16,783 nucleotides of DNA from Candidatus Woesearchaeota archaeon UBA153 (GCA_002503705.1 DASH01000019.1:3436-20218), one strand, 5' to 3'. Counted from the stretch's first letter, positions 6,680-12,992 are shown. Numbers and translations: made by a program. The notes: generated by a model from the letters alone, not told the origin.

Positions 6680-7423
6680 TCACGCGCCGAGCTCGGTGAA
6701 GAAGAAGTACGGCGTCCCGCCGGCGTTGCCCGGCTTCTCGTTCTCCGCGACGAGCATCTGGAAATCGTGCGTCGCGCCGTTATAGCCGGTCGAGTCGTTG
6801 TCGATAATCGTCGCATAGACAATCTCATCATTCACGTCCGCGAGGAGGATCATCTCGAAATCGGTCGTCTGCACGGCGCCGTCCACGAACGTGTACGTGC
6901 TCGGGCAGTAGTCCATCGTCCGGCCGCCGACGAGGAACGCCGTGTGCGCGGTCCCGTTGAACGTGTTCGTGACCGAGTCCCCGTCGCTCGACGCCTGGTC
7001 GAGATACAACTCTTCCGCCGCGACGTGCACGGGAGTGGCGCAATCAATCGATGACCAATCGATCGTGTCGCTGCGCGACGCGTAGATCTCGCCGTTGATG
7101 GAGGTGCCGTTCCCCCACTCGTACAAGGACTTGTTGTTCGCGTCGGCGAGGATGATGTTCCCGCTGATGTTGCCGTAATAACCTTGCCAGCTCTGCGTGA
7201 TGGACATGCCGTTGATGTCGAGCGGCGTGACGTACCCGCCCTGCGCGCTCACGTTCGTCGCGTTCATCGTCGACAGGTTGCGTTGCGAAGCGGCGCCGGG
7301 CGTCAGGCCGGTCGCGGAGACGGGGACTGCCGCAGCGGGTTGGAGGAGCGCGAGGAGCGTGAAGAAGAGGAAGAGGAAGAAGAACCCTGTCGAGAAGAGC
7401 CGGTTCGCCGTCGTCCGTCGCAT
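6680..7423 (-). CDS. Secreted surface protein A, GYYGN-domain family (subtype 1)
   Basis: 247 residues from the ATG at 7423, chosen because GGTGA lies 5 nt upstream; GTG at 7444 and ATG at 7429 are less well placed. A signal peptide is clear: arginines, then FFFLFLFFTLLALLQPAAA with likely cleavage before VPV. The mature protein is one beta-rich domain: SWQGYYGNISGNIILADANN, SLYEW, GEIYASR, a cysteine (SIDCA), SVTNTFN, a second cysteine (YCPST), DFEMILLADVNDEIVYATI, DFQMLVAE and FFFTEL at the end. The cysteine pair could form a disulfide. Several N-x-S/T sequons suggest glycosylation. Paralogues B, C and D are in this window. It follows the ArsR-like regulator on the same strand with no clear promoter between, so it is probably the regulator's operon partner. 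No named family is recognised; a coat or S-layer-associated role is inferred. Confidence 0.8.
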   Translation of the reverse strand: MRRTTANRLFSTGFFFLFLFFTLLALLQPAAAVPVSATGLTPGAASQRNLSTMNATNVSAQGGYVTPLDINGMSITQSWQGYYGNISGNIILADANNKSLYEWGNGTSINGEIYASRSDTIDWSSIDCATPVHVAAEELYLDQASSDGDSVTNTFNGTAHTAFLVGGRTMDYCPSTYTFVDGAVQTTDFEMILLADVNDEIVYATIIDNDSTGYNGATHDFQMLVAENEKPGNAGGTPYFFFTELGA

Positions 7424-7469
7424 CGTCATCACCTGTGTCGTCACTGTCGCCCGTGGGCGGTCGTCATTG

Positions 7470-7577
7470 TCGTCGAAACGTTACGGAATTGTTCGGAAGT
7501 GTTTTGGAAAAGGTTAGGAAGTGTTTCGGGAAAGGGTTTTGAAAAACGGTTTTGGAAGGTTGGTGTGCAGAACAGTT
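7470..7577 (-). other. G-poor linker between regulator and surface protein A
   Basis: The transcript sense of this spacer is built almost entirely of A, C and T, with imperfect short repeats. GGAAGTGTTT on the plus strand occurs at 7495-7504 and 7517-7526, period 22. It has no ORF and no TATA box, so A is likely transcribed through it from the regulator promoter. The T-runs inside could cause partial termination. Confidence 0.4.
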
Positions 7578-8168
7578 TTAGCGAGCGGGGAGTGCCGGTC
7601 GTTCGTAGAGGAGGTGCTCGTTCCGGGCGCAGGGTTTGCGCGAGAGCTTGAACGCGACGGCGTACGTGTTCCCGGCCGGCGTCGTCAGCGCGAGCGTCTT
7701 CAAGTCCTTCTCGTCCAGGCTCTCCGAGCAGACGCAGAGCTCGATTTTTCCCTCCGCGATGGCGTGGACGCCGAGGGTGCGCATCTCCGGCAGGCGGTGC
7801 TCGACGCTCCAGAATGCTTTTTCGAGGGCGTAGCGGACCTCGGGGTCGTCGTGGAACCAGATGCGGAGGATGACTTTGTTGTAGTCGCTCAGCTTGAGGA
7901 GCTTCTTCTCGACGAAATCGTTCGCCGTCGCGATGAGGAAGCTCTGGTCGGCGGCGAGGCGGTACTTGAGCCGCGGCAACCCTTTGTCCCGGTTCGGGAT
8001 CCGTTCGCTCACGACGAGGCCCGCCATTTCGAGGAGCCGGAGTTGTTGGCTGATGTTCGCGATGCTCGTGCTGGACCGGGCCGCCAGTTCGAGGGGGGAG
8101 AGCGGCTCTTGGGCGAGCAGCTTGAGGATCTCCCACTTGCTTGCGGTAAAGAGCGTTTCGAGTTCCAT
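7578..8168 (-). CDS. ArsR-like winged-helix transcriptional regulator
   Basis: 196 residues from the ATG at 8168. This start is fixed by AAAGGTGA 7 nt upstream; the frame stays open further upstream but runs through the promoter. Residues 4-75 are a winged helix: TASKWEILKLLAQEPLSPLELAARS, likely recognition helix TSIANISQQLRLLEMAGLV, and a wing (SERIPNRDKGLPRLKYRL). The rest, about 80-196, is a mixed alpha/beta domain of unknown ligand with two cysteines in ELCVCSES. Such proteins bind DNA as dimers. It sits immediately upstream of surface protein A and divergent from the tandem-HTH/B operon. Palindromes in its promoter and similar boxes at the surface protein D promoter suggest it regulates itself, A and D. 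The family is secure; the regulon is inferred. Confidence 0.85.
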   Translation of the reverse strand: MELETLFTASKWEILKLLAQEPLSPLELAARSSTSIANISQQLRLLEMAGLVVSERIPNRDKGLPRLKYRLAADQSFLIATANDFVEKKLLKLSDYNKVILRIWFHDDPEVRYALEKAFWSVEHRLPEMRTLGVHAIAEGKIELCVCSESLDEKDLKTLALTTPAGNTYAVAFKLSRKPCARNEHLLYERPALPAR

Positions 8169-8174
8169 TCCTTT

Positions 8175-8189
8175 CACCTTTGTCGCAAC
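8175..8189 (-). repeat. 15-mer GTTGCGACAAAGGTG in regulator leader (copy 1)
   Basis: This 15-mer includes the Shine-Dalgarno GGTG of the regulator mRNA. An exact copy lies in the leader of surface protein D (12978-12992), at a similar distance downstream of a similar TATA box (74 versus 58 nt). It may be a shared operator or RNA element, or trace of promoter duplication. Confidence 0.7.
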
Positions 8190-8202
8190 TCGCGCGGATT
8201 TC

Positions 8203-8219
8203 CGACCACACAGGTCGGG
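8203..8219 (-). promoter_or_regulatory. Leader hairpin before the regulator gene
   Basis: In the predicted 5' untranslated region CCGACC-TGTGT-GGTCGG forms a perfect 6-bp stem with a 5-nt loop about 35 nt before the start codon. The same sequence is also a DNA inverted repeat and could be an operator. Confidence 0.4.
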
Positions 8220-8246
8220 TTTTCTCCACACTAGGATAAACATTAG

Positions 8247-8263
8247 ATATACTTGTATATAAA
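8247..8263 (-). promoter_or_regulatory. Regulator TATA box embedded in an ATATAC-TT-GTATAT palindrome
   Basis: On the minus strand TTTATATA (8263-8256) is the best TATA box for the regulator operon. It overlaps a 6+6-bp inverted repeat at 8247-8260. A protein bound there would block TBP/TFB, so autorepression is plausible. TTAG-A-TATAC at 8243-8252 resembles the paired TTAGTATAC boxes of the surface protein D promoter. Confidence 0.55.
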
Positions 8264-8282
8264 TGTTTCGGTTTTTGCTGTA

Positions 8283-8294
8283 GTACTGCAGTAC
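8283..8294. promoter_or_regulatory. Perfect 12-bp palindrome GTACTGCAGTAC
   Basis: A perfect dyad lies about 20 bp upstream of the regulator TATA box, in the shared divergent intergenic region. It is a good size for a dimeric HTH site; which regulator would bind is unknown. Confidence 0.45.
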
Positions 8295-8343
8295 AAGAAG
8301 CAGTGAACTAGTCGAGCCGAGAAAAGCCAAAAATAAAAATATA

Positions 8344-8426
8344 AATCTTACATAATAAGTTAATAATCTTACATATTAAAACTAAATAAATAACATTATA
8401 AAAACATTTATAAATAAAATCTTACA
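8344..8426. repeat. Three direct repeats of AATCTTACA in AT-rich island
   Basis: Copies are at 8344-8352, 8365-8373 and 8418-8426; the first two extend to AATCTTACATA and are 21 bp apart, the third is 53 bp further. They flank two TATA-like boxes of the tandem-HTH operon (8396-8403 and 8407-8414). The third copy falls between the nearer box and the predicted transcription start. The spacing and position suggest operators for that operon. Confidence 0.5.
8407..8414 (+). promoter_or_regulatory. TATA box for the tandem-HTH / surface protein B operon
   Basis: TTTATAAA, with a second box TTATAAAA at 8396-8403, predicts a transcription start near 8435 and a leader of about 50 nt containing AGGAG before the TTG start at 8490. 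Confidence 0.55.
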
Positions 8427-8489
8427 AGATAGGATTATTTCGGAAAGAAGAACGTTCGTGACGACAAGCACCACAGGAGCGGCACGCCC

Positions 8490-9032
8490 TTGACGAGAAC
8501 CACGACGACGAGAAGCGCAACGACGAGAAGCGCGACGACGGACGACCCCGCGACGACAATCTACGAGTCGAACGAAACACGACACGCCGCCGCCCCAGAC
8601 CCGACACGAGGCATTCAGGAAGCGCTCTTCTCGACGGAACCCGCCGTCCCCCTCTCCATCTTCTCGACCGAGCTGAGCGCGTTGCAAGCGGTCGTCCGCT
8701 ACCTCTCCGAAGCGCGAAAGCTCTCGTTCACGGAGATCGCCGCGCTGCTCAACCGAAGCCCGAAGACGGTCTGGACGACGTACGCGCACGCGAAAGAACT
8801 CGCGTTCACGTACACTGAAGACGCGCTCGCCATCCCCCTCTCCCGATTCTCGCGCCGCGACTTGGCGCCGCTCGAAGCGCTCGTCACGTATCTCCTGCGG
8901 CTCGGCTTCTCGAACGTCGAAGCCGCGAGACTCCTCAAGCTCGACCCCAGGACGACCTGGACGGTCGCGAAGCGCGCCGAGCGAAAACGCGCGACGAACG
9001 CCGAGAACGATCGGCAGGAGGTGGCGCGATGA
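8490..9032 (+). CDS. Tandem helix-turn-helix DNA-binding protein
   Basis: 180 residues. The start is probably TTG at 8490: an in-frame TAG at 8430 and the lack of any ATG or GTG between leave no better choice, and AGGAG lies about 10 nt upstream. The first 40 residues are Thr/Arg-rich and look disordered, partly from a short DNA repeat. Two homologous HTH units follow. At 52-103 are VPLSIFSTELSALQAVV and LSFTEIAALLNRSPKTVWTTY. At 114-165 are IPLSRFSRRDLAPLEALV and LGFSNVEAARLLKLDPRTTW. The pattern (L-(S/G)-F-x-x-x-x-(A)-A-x-L-L-x-x-(S/D)-P-(K/R)-T-x-W-T) resembles sigma-region-4-like HTHs, though the protein is not a sigma factor. It overlaps surface protein B by ATGA, so the two are translationally coupled. 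A role in controlling surface genes is inferred from context. Confidence 0.8.
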   Translation: MTRTTTTRSATTRSATTDDPATTIYESNETRHAAAPDPTRGIQEALFSTEPAVPLSIFSTELSALQAVVRYLSEARKLSFTEIAALLNRSPKTVWTTYAHAKELAFTYTEDALAIPLSRFSRRDLAPLEALVTYLLRLGFSNVEAARLLKLDPRTTWTVAKRAERKRATNAENDRQEVAR

Positions 9033-9790
9033 ACGCGACCTCGACGAACCCGACGAAGAGGCCGCTGGCGACAGCGCCGCGCGCGCGGCTCTCCCTCCTC
9101 ATCCTGCTGCTGCTCCTCGCCCCGCTCTGCGCCCACACGATACTCGCGGACCCGACGGGCGCGAACATCGTCTCGAACGTGACTGAGACGGTGGCGCCGG
9201 CGAGCGCGGGGTCGAGCACGACGGCGGGCGGCAGCTTCACGACGCTCGTCTTGAACGCGACGACGCAGAGCCCGCGGTGGAAAGCGTACGTCGGTAACGT
9301 GACCGGCACGTTCGCCTTGCGCGACGCGGAGAACAAGACGTTGTACGACTGGGGCGTCGCGTCAGCGTCCGGCGAGGTGTTCGCGACGCGGTTCGACGTC
9401 TCGTGGACGGGCATCACGTGCGCGGCGAACGCGACGCTGACGGCTGAGCAGGCCGCGCTGAACATGTCCTCGACGAGCGTGGACACCATCAACAAGACGT
9501 TCGACCAGAAAGTGCACCGGGAGTTCTACGTCGGCACGACGCGGGTCGCGAACAGCACGTGCTGGTCGATCGCCACGTACGTGAACAGCGCCGCGCAAGC
9601 GGCGACGGAGAACGCGGACTTCCAGGAAGTCCTCCTCGAGAACGGCGCAGGAGAGCTCATCTTCGCCGCGCTCATCAAGCAGGGAACGATCGGGTTCGAC
9701 AACGAGCGGTACGACTTCCAGATGATCGTGCCGGAAGACGAGTACGCGGCGACGCCGCACACGTACTACTTCTGGCTCGAGCTGAGCTGA
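9029..9790 (+). CDS. Secreted surface protein B, GYVGN-domain family (subtype 2)
   Basis: 253 residues. The ATG overlaps the stop of the tandem-HTH gene (ATGA) and is preceded by GGAGG about 7 nt upstream. The signal peptide has an Arg-rich n-region and LLILLLLLAPLCAHTILA, probably cut before DPT. The mature domain shows RWKAYVGNVTGTFALRDAEN, TLYDW, GEVFATR, a cysteine (ITCA), a second (NSTCW), DFQEVLLENG, LIFAALI, DFQMIVPEDE and a C-terminal YYFWLEL. RWKxYVGN, the A-A-x-x-E-Q region and DFQE-(V/I)-LL pair it with C rather than A or D. There are no membrane anchor, lipobox or catalytic motifs, so it is probably a secreted, glycosylated structural or adhesive protein. It is the only paralogue on the plus strand. 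Confidence 0.8.
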   Translation: MNATSTNPTKRPLATAPRARLSLLILLLLLAPLCAHTILADPTGANIVSNVTETVAPASAGSSTTAGGSFTTLVLNATTQSPRWKAYVGNVTGTFALRDAENKTLYDWGVASASGEVFATRFDVSWTGITCAANATLTAEQAALNMSSTSVDTINKTFDQKVHREFYVGTTRVANSTCWSIATYVNSAAQAATENADFQEVLLENGAGELIFAALIKQGTIGFDNERYDFQMIVPEDEYAATPHTYYFWLELS

Positions 9791-9800
9791 GAACGGCGCG

Positions 9801-9935
9801 ACAAGGAGAACAAGAGCGAGAAGGAAGAAGAAGGAAGAACAAGAAGAAGAAGAAGAAGGAAGAACAAGAAGAAGAAGAAGAAGAAGAAGAAGGAAGAACA
9901 AGAAGAAGAAGAAGCGGAGAAGAATGAAGAAAAAG
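9801..9935. repeat. Purine-rich (GAA)n low-complexity tract
   Basis: After the stop of surface protein B the plus strand is almost all A and G, with GAA runs. The motif GGAAGAAC followed by AAGAAGAAG occurs at 9833, 9858 and 9892. The minus strand is therefore U/C-rich and lies just beyond the hairpin at 9936-9955, where it would strengthen termination of the minus-strand operon. Slippage could change its length. The remainder of the gap to 10032 shows no gene. Confidence 0.7.
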
Positions 9936-9955
9936 TCCGGGCCTCGCGGCCCGGA
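9936..9955 (-). terminator. Hairpin plus T-tract terminator for the minus-strand surface operon
   Basis: TCCGGGCC-TCGC-GGCCCGGA forms a perfect 8-bp stem. Reading the minus strand, it is followed by ACTTTTTCTTC and a long U/C-rich tract, about 80 nt after the stop of the gene ending at 10033. It resembles an intrinsic terminator and could also halt plus-strand transcription coming from B. Confidence 0.6.
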
Positions 9956-10032
9956 GTTAAGTGACTTCACCGTCTTCCGACGATGAAATCCCGGTGGTAA
10001 CAAAGGTGGTGGCTCAGTATGAAGTCCTCAGC

Positions 10033-11013
10033 TTACGTCAACGATCCTGACTCCTCAGCCTGGAAGACGATCGTTCCGGTGCAAGCGCCGAACGGGTTGG
10101 GCGGGACGTAGAGTCGCCAGTACGTCGTGTTCACGACGGGCGTTCCGTCGACGATCTGCTGGCTCATGTTGAAGTCGGCGATCATCTCGAACGTGCTCGA
10201 CAAGGGAGTCGACGTCGTCCAACCCTCGCCTTCGACGAAGCTGTACCGCTCGTTCTCAATCGTGATGTTGCCGATGGTGCAGTTCACGGCGAGCCCGTCG
10301 CCCTCCGTGCGGCCGTAGCCCTTCAGGCTGATGTTAATGTCCATGTTCCCGATGTTCGTGATGTTCGCGGGGACTTGCGCGGAAGTGTCGCCGACGGCGA
10401 GGTTGCCGTAGTCGATCGTGTACGTCGCGTTGTTCGTGCTGATGTTCAGCGCGAAGAGCGGGTTGATCGTCGTCGTGTTGTACGAGTCGTCGGTGCTGTT
10501 CACGCTCTCGTTGAAGGTGTACGAGTCAGTCACGGTGACGTTGCAGATCCAATTGGACCCGTTGTTCGCGTGATAGTAGACGACAAAGTTGCACGTGAAG
10601 TTCGCGAGTTCGGCGAGGTCGCCGTACGTGACGTTCTGCGTGCAGCTCGCGTTCGTGTAGTGGTCGTTGTGGTCGTCAAGGCTGTCGAAGGTCGCTTCGT
10701 TGCCGTCGTAGAAGACCGCGCTCACGTTCGAGATCGTGGCGCCGCCGTTCCAGTCCCGGACGGTCGCGTTGCACTGGACCACGACGGTGGAGCCGGCGCT
10801 CAGGTAGACCGGGTCGGTGACTGTGACGAGGAGTATCTCTGGTTTCGAGTCGGTGATATTCACCCTGACGTCGACGCTGACGTTCGAGTAGTTCGCGTGG
10901 AAACTGTAGCTGTAGGAGTAGAAAGCGTTGAAGAGGACGACGATGAAGAGGAGCGCGAGGATGCCGCCGGCGAGGTAGCGTTTCGCCGTTCCGTCGTTCC
11001 GTGAGCCGTTCAT
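10033..11013 (-). CDS. Signal-anchored, glycosylation-rich extracellular beta-sandwich protein
   Basis: 326 residues from the ATG at 11013, chosen because GGTGA lies 5 nt upstream; a GTG at 11022 overlaps that site. One N-terminal hydrophobic segment (YLAGGILALLFIVVLFNAFY, about 13-32) acts as signal anchor. The remaining part is beta-rich and Asn/Thr/Ser-rich with about 20 N-x-S/T sequons. Immunoglobulin-like stretches are suggested by STVVVQCNATVRDW, ISNVSAVFYDG and ANFTCNFVVYY, with several cysteines. A second half contains GNLAVGDTSAQVPANITNIGNMDINISL, like an Ig-fold sensor of the CARDB/DUF kind, followed by a C-terminal part ending in a Cys near CTGTIVF. No enzyme motif is seen. It follows surface protein C by 54 nt and shares the exact 11-base ribosome-site sequence TGAAACGGTGA, so the two form an operon. 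A cell-envelope role is inferred. Confidence 0.75.
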   Translation of the reverse strand: MNGSRNDGTAKRYLAGGILALLFIVVLFNAFYSYSYSFHANYSNVSVDVRVNITDSKPEILLVTVTDPVYLSAGSTVVVQCNATVRDWNGGATISNVSAVFYDGNEATFDSLDDHNDHYTNASCTQNVTYGDLAELANFTCNFVVYYHANNGSNWICNVTVTDSYTFNESVNSTDDSYNTTTINPLFALNISTNNATYTIDYGNLAVGDTSAQVPANITNIGNMDINISLKGYGRTEGDGLAVNCTIGNITIENERYSFVEGEGWTTSTPLSSTFEMIADFNMSQQIVDGTPVVNTTYWRLYVPPNPFGACTGTIVFQAEESGSLT

Positions 11014-11018
11014 CGTTT

Positions 11019-11029
11019 TCACCGTTTCA
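11019..11029 (-). promoter_or_regulatory. Shared extended Shine-Dalgarno TGAAACGGTGA
   Basis: The 11-mer ends 5 nt before the ATG at 11013. An exact copy at 11835-11845 ends 8 nt before the surface protein C start. The identity beyond GGTGA suggests duplication or a shared translation signal in this operon. Confidence 0.6.
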
Positions 11030-11067
11030 ATCAGGAAATGCGTTCTTGTTCGTCAGTGTGAGTCGTT

Positions 11068-11826
11068 CTATGCTGAGGCGATCTCCGTGTAAAAGTAATA
11101 CGTGGTCGGGGCCTCGTTGATGTCGCTCTCCGCGACGATGAGCTGGAAGTCGTACCTGTTGCCGTCGAGGGCGCCGTCGAAGCCGTACGCGCCGTTGTTG
11201 ATGATCGCGGCGTAGATGAGGTTGCCGGTCGCGTCCTGGAGGAGTATCTCTTGGAAGTCCGCGGTCGTGTTCTGGGTCTGGCGCGTGTCGTTCACGAAGA
11301 GGGCGACGGCGCGGCACGTGTTCTCCAGGATCGGCTGCGTGCCGACCGTGAAGGCGGAGTGGTTCAGGTTCGCGAAGGTGTAGTTGATGCTGTCCGACTC
11401 GAAGCCCGTCATGTTGAGGAGCGTCTGTTCAGTCGCGACGGTAGCGTTCTCAGCGCACTCGACGCCGGTGAAGAGGAGCGCGTTTTCGCGCGACGCGTAG
11501 ACTTCGCCGGTGAGGGTGAACCCCACCATTGACCAGTCGTAGAGCGTGTTCCCGTTCGTGTCGTCCAACGTGAGGATGCCCGAGACGTTCCCGACGTAGC
11601 CTTTCCAGCGCTGGTCTTGCTGGGTCGCGTTGATGATGGCGGTCGTGATGGTGCCGCGGGCGCTCGTGAATTCCCCGCCGGTGCCGACGCCCATCGTCTC
11701 GGTGGAGAGGTTGCCGAGGACCGCGCCGGAGACGGCGAGCGCGTGGGGGAGGACGGTGACGAGGATAGCGCTCCCGATGAGGAGTATGAGGAGTATCGTC
11801 GCCAGTCGGTCGCGGGGGTTGTTCAT
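11068..11826 (-). CDS. Secreted surface protein C, GYVGN-domain family (subtype 2)
   Basis: 252 residues from the ATG at 11826, with GGTGA 8 nt upstream. The signal peptide spans RDRLATILLILLIGSAILVTVLPHALA. The domain carries RWKGYVGNVSGILTLDDTNG, TLYDW, GEVYASR, a cysteine (GVECAENAT), ALL-like TEQTLLNMTGFESDSINYTF, HSAFTVGTQ, a second cysteine (ENTCR), DFQEILLQDATGNLIYAAI, GNRYDFQLIVAE and YYFYTEI. It is closest in the window to B (shared RWKxYVGNV, TLYDW, DFQE-I/V-LL, and the Gly/Ser/Thr-rich linker before the domain). The large protein at the window end also has LLNMTGF-x-DS in its C-terminal domain. It is followed by the signal-anchored beta protein in the same operon. No promoter is obvious directly upstream, so it may be read from the surface protein D promoter. 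Confidence 0.8.
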   Translation of the reverse strand: MNNPRDRLATILLILLIGSAILVTVLPHALAVSGAVLGNLSTETMGVGTGGEFTSARGTITTAIINATQQDQRWKGYVGNVSGILTLDDTNGNTLYDWSMVGFTLTGEVYASRENALLFTGVECAENATVATEQTLLNMTGFESDSINYTFANLNHSAFTVGTQPILENTCRAVALFVNDTRQTQNTTADFQEILLQDATGNLIYAAIINNGAYGFDGALDGNRYDFQLIVAESDINEAPTTYYFYTEIASA

Positions 11827-11849
11827 CGTTCACGTCACCGTTTCAGTTC

Positions 11850-12040
11850 GAGGGTTTTGGTCGTTCTTGTTGGGAAGGAAGGGTTGTTCTTGAGTGGTTG
11901 TCTTGGTCGGGAGTGGTTGTCTTGGTCGGAAGGGACAGTTCGTTTCTGGTTGTCGTGGCGCTGGTTCTCTTGTTCTCGTCGTGCTGGTTCTCGTCTTCGT
12001 TCCGCGTTCGCGGTTCGCGAGTCGTCTTCGTGCTCGCAGG
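11850..12040 (-). other. G-poor intergenic leader with a 19-bp tandem repeat
   Basis: The transcript sense is rich in A and C and poor in G. GAGTGGTTGTCTTGGTCGG (plus strand) is repeated exactly and back-to-back at 11892-11910 and 11911-11929, with further CTGGTTCTC repeats near 11960-12000. The stretch lies between surface proteins D and C, has no convincing ORF, and would be an unstructured leader for C. Confidence 0.5.
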
Positions 12041-12047
12041 GTTGGTT

Positions 12048-12088
12048 CCGGCCTCGGAAGGGAGTTATAGAAAAGGTTTAGAGGCCGG
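12048..12088 (-). terminator. Possible attenuator or terminator hairpin after surface protein D
   Basis: Ten nt past the D stop, CCGGCCTC (12048-12055) and GAGGCCGG (12081-12088) form a perfect 8-bp stem with a 25-nt loop containing CTTTTCTATAA on the minus strand. The loop could also supply a weak TATA-like box. It may reduce read-through from D into C. Confidence 0.35.
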
Positions 12089-12097
12089 AGGGTGTGC

Positions 12098-12868
12098 TCA
12101 ACCGACGAAGTCAACCCAAAAGTAATACTGGGTGACGTCGACGTCCGTCCCGTGGCCGTCTTCGGCGACGAGGAGTTGGAAGTCGCAGTACTGGCCGTTG
12201 TAGCAGAGGAGGTCATCGAACTTCTCCGCAGGATCCTTGTCTTCCATGATGGTGCCGAAGACCCAGGAGTCGACGGCCGCGACTTTCGTCGAGTCTTGGA
12301 GGAGGAAGTTCGGGAAGTTCGCCGCTTGGTAGACGTCGCTCTGCCAGATGTATGTCGTCGGACACGTCGTGACCGTTCTCGATGCAATCTGGAAGTCGGG
12401 GTGGTTCGTCACATTATATGTATTCGTGACATTGTCATAGTCGCCGGCATTGATGCCGTACGTCGTGTGGAAGTCAGCAGCATCGGCAGCCCAGACTGCG
12501 CAGTCGACGCTCGCCCAAGTCGGGCTATTTGAGAGGGTCGCGTAGACTTGTCCGCGCGGCTCGGCGACCGACCAGTTGTAGAACGTGTTGTTGTCCGCGT
12601 CGTCCAAGGTGATGTAACCCGACACGTTTCCGTAGTAGCCTTGCCAGGCACGGGTCTGCGAGATACCGACGATGGTGACCGCCGATATGTCTCCTGCGAG
12701 AGCGGAGATGTTCACGGCAGCGTAGTTGTCAGGGTCGAACGTGCTCGTCGCGCCCTTCGTGAGGGTTGTCGGCGCTGTCGGGTCGGCCGCCGCGAACGCG
12801 TACATCGCGCCGAGGAGCATAACGATGATGCTGACGAACAGAACACTCACTATTTGGGGGGTCTTCAT
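12098..12868 (-). CDS. Secreted surface protein D, GYYGN-domain family (subtype 1)
   Basis: 256 residues from the ATG at 12868, with TAGGTGA ending 7 nt upstream. The signal peptide is VSVLFVSIIVMLLGAMYAFAAA, cut before DPT. The mature domain has AWQGYYGNVSGYITLDDADN, TFYNW, GQVYAT, a cysteine (SVDCA), NVTNTYN, a second cysteine (TTCPTTY), PNFLLQDS, a cysteine pair (LLCYNGQYCDFQLLVAEDG) and a final YYFWVDF. WQGYYGN and the CP-(S/T)-TY segment ally it with surface protein A. The GTIM segment and extra cysteines are its own. Its promoter resembles the regulator gene's promoter (see 13019-13050), which supports co-regulation with A. It has a long leader of about 150 nt with a strong hairpin, unusual in this window where many genes look leaderless. 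Confidence 0.8.
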   Translation of the reverse strand: MKTPQIVSVLFVSIIVMLLGAMYAFAAADPTAPTTLTKGATSTFDPDNYAAVNISALAGDISAVTIVGISQTRAWQGYYGNVSGYITLDDADNNTFYNWSVAEPRGQVYATLSNSPTWASVDCAVWAADAADFHTTYGINAGDYDNVTNTYNVTNHPDFQIASRTVTTCPTTYIWQSDVYQAANFPNFLLQDSTKVAAVDSWVFGTIMEDKDPAEKFDDLLCYNGQYCDFQLLVAEDGHGTDVDVTQYYFWVDFVG

Positions 12869-12951
12869 GCTGGCTCACCTATCCACCGTTTTTTAGGACG
12901 AGCGAGCGGCGGCTGCTGCCGGGTCGTTCCGCTCTCCCGTGTTACCGTCTT

Positions 12952-12977
12952 GAAGCAGAACCGTGTGGTTCGGCTTC
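12952..12977 (-). promoter_or_regulatory. Hairpin in the long leader of surface protein D
   Basis: GAAGC-C-GAACC / GGTTC-T-GCTTC (minus strand) pair as 5+5 bp around one mismatch with an ACAC loop. The leader from about 13018 to 12869 also holds possible GAGCGG/CCGCTC pairing near 12899-12935 and the 15-mer shared with the regulator leader. Structure suggests post-transcriptional control; no known riboswitch class is recognised. Confidence 0.4.
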
Positions 12978-12992
12978 CACCTTTGTCGCAAC
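12978..12992 (-). repeat. 15-mer GTTGCGACAAAGGTG in surface protein D leader (copy 2)
   Basis: An exact match to the sequence at the regulator ribosome site (8175-8189), but here more than 100 nt before the start codon, so it is not D's own Shine-Dalgarno. Confidence 0.7.

Noticed and set aside
8169..8330. N-terminal extension of the ArsR-like regulator
   Set aside because: The open frame runs through the TATA box and operators, and GGTGA is ideally placed for the ATG at 8168.
9559..9927. Plus-strand ORF ending in Lys/Glu runs
   Set aside because: It is a shadow of surface protein B running into the GAA tract; no start signal.
6680..12868. Diversity-generating retroelement or invertible segment among the surface genes
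   Set aside because: No reverse transcriptase, recombinase, template repeat or flanking inverted repeats were found in the window; paralogues differ throughout, not by local variable blocks.
12942..12980. Leader peptide (GTG-started, about 12 codons) in the surface protein D leader
   Set aside because: No ribosome site precedes the GTG; the GGTG is part of the shared 15-mer, and the codons show no attenuation-like bias.
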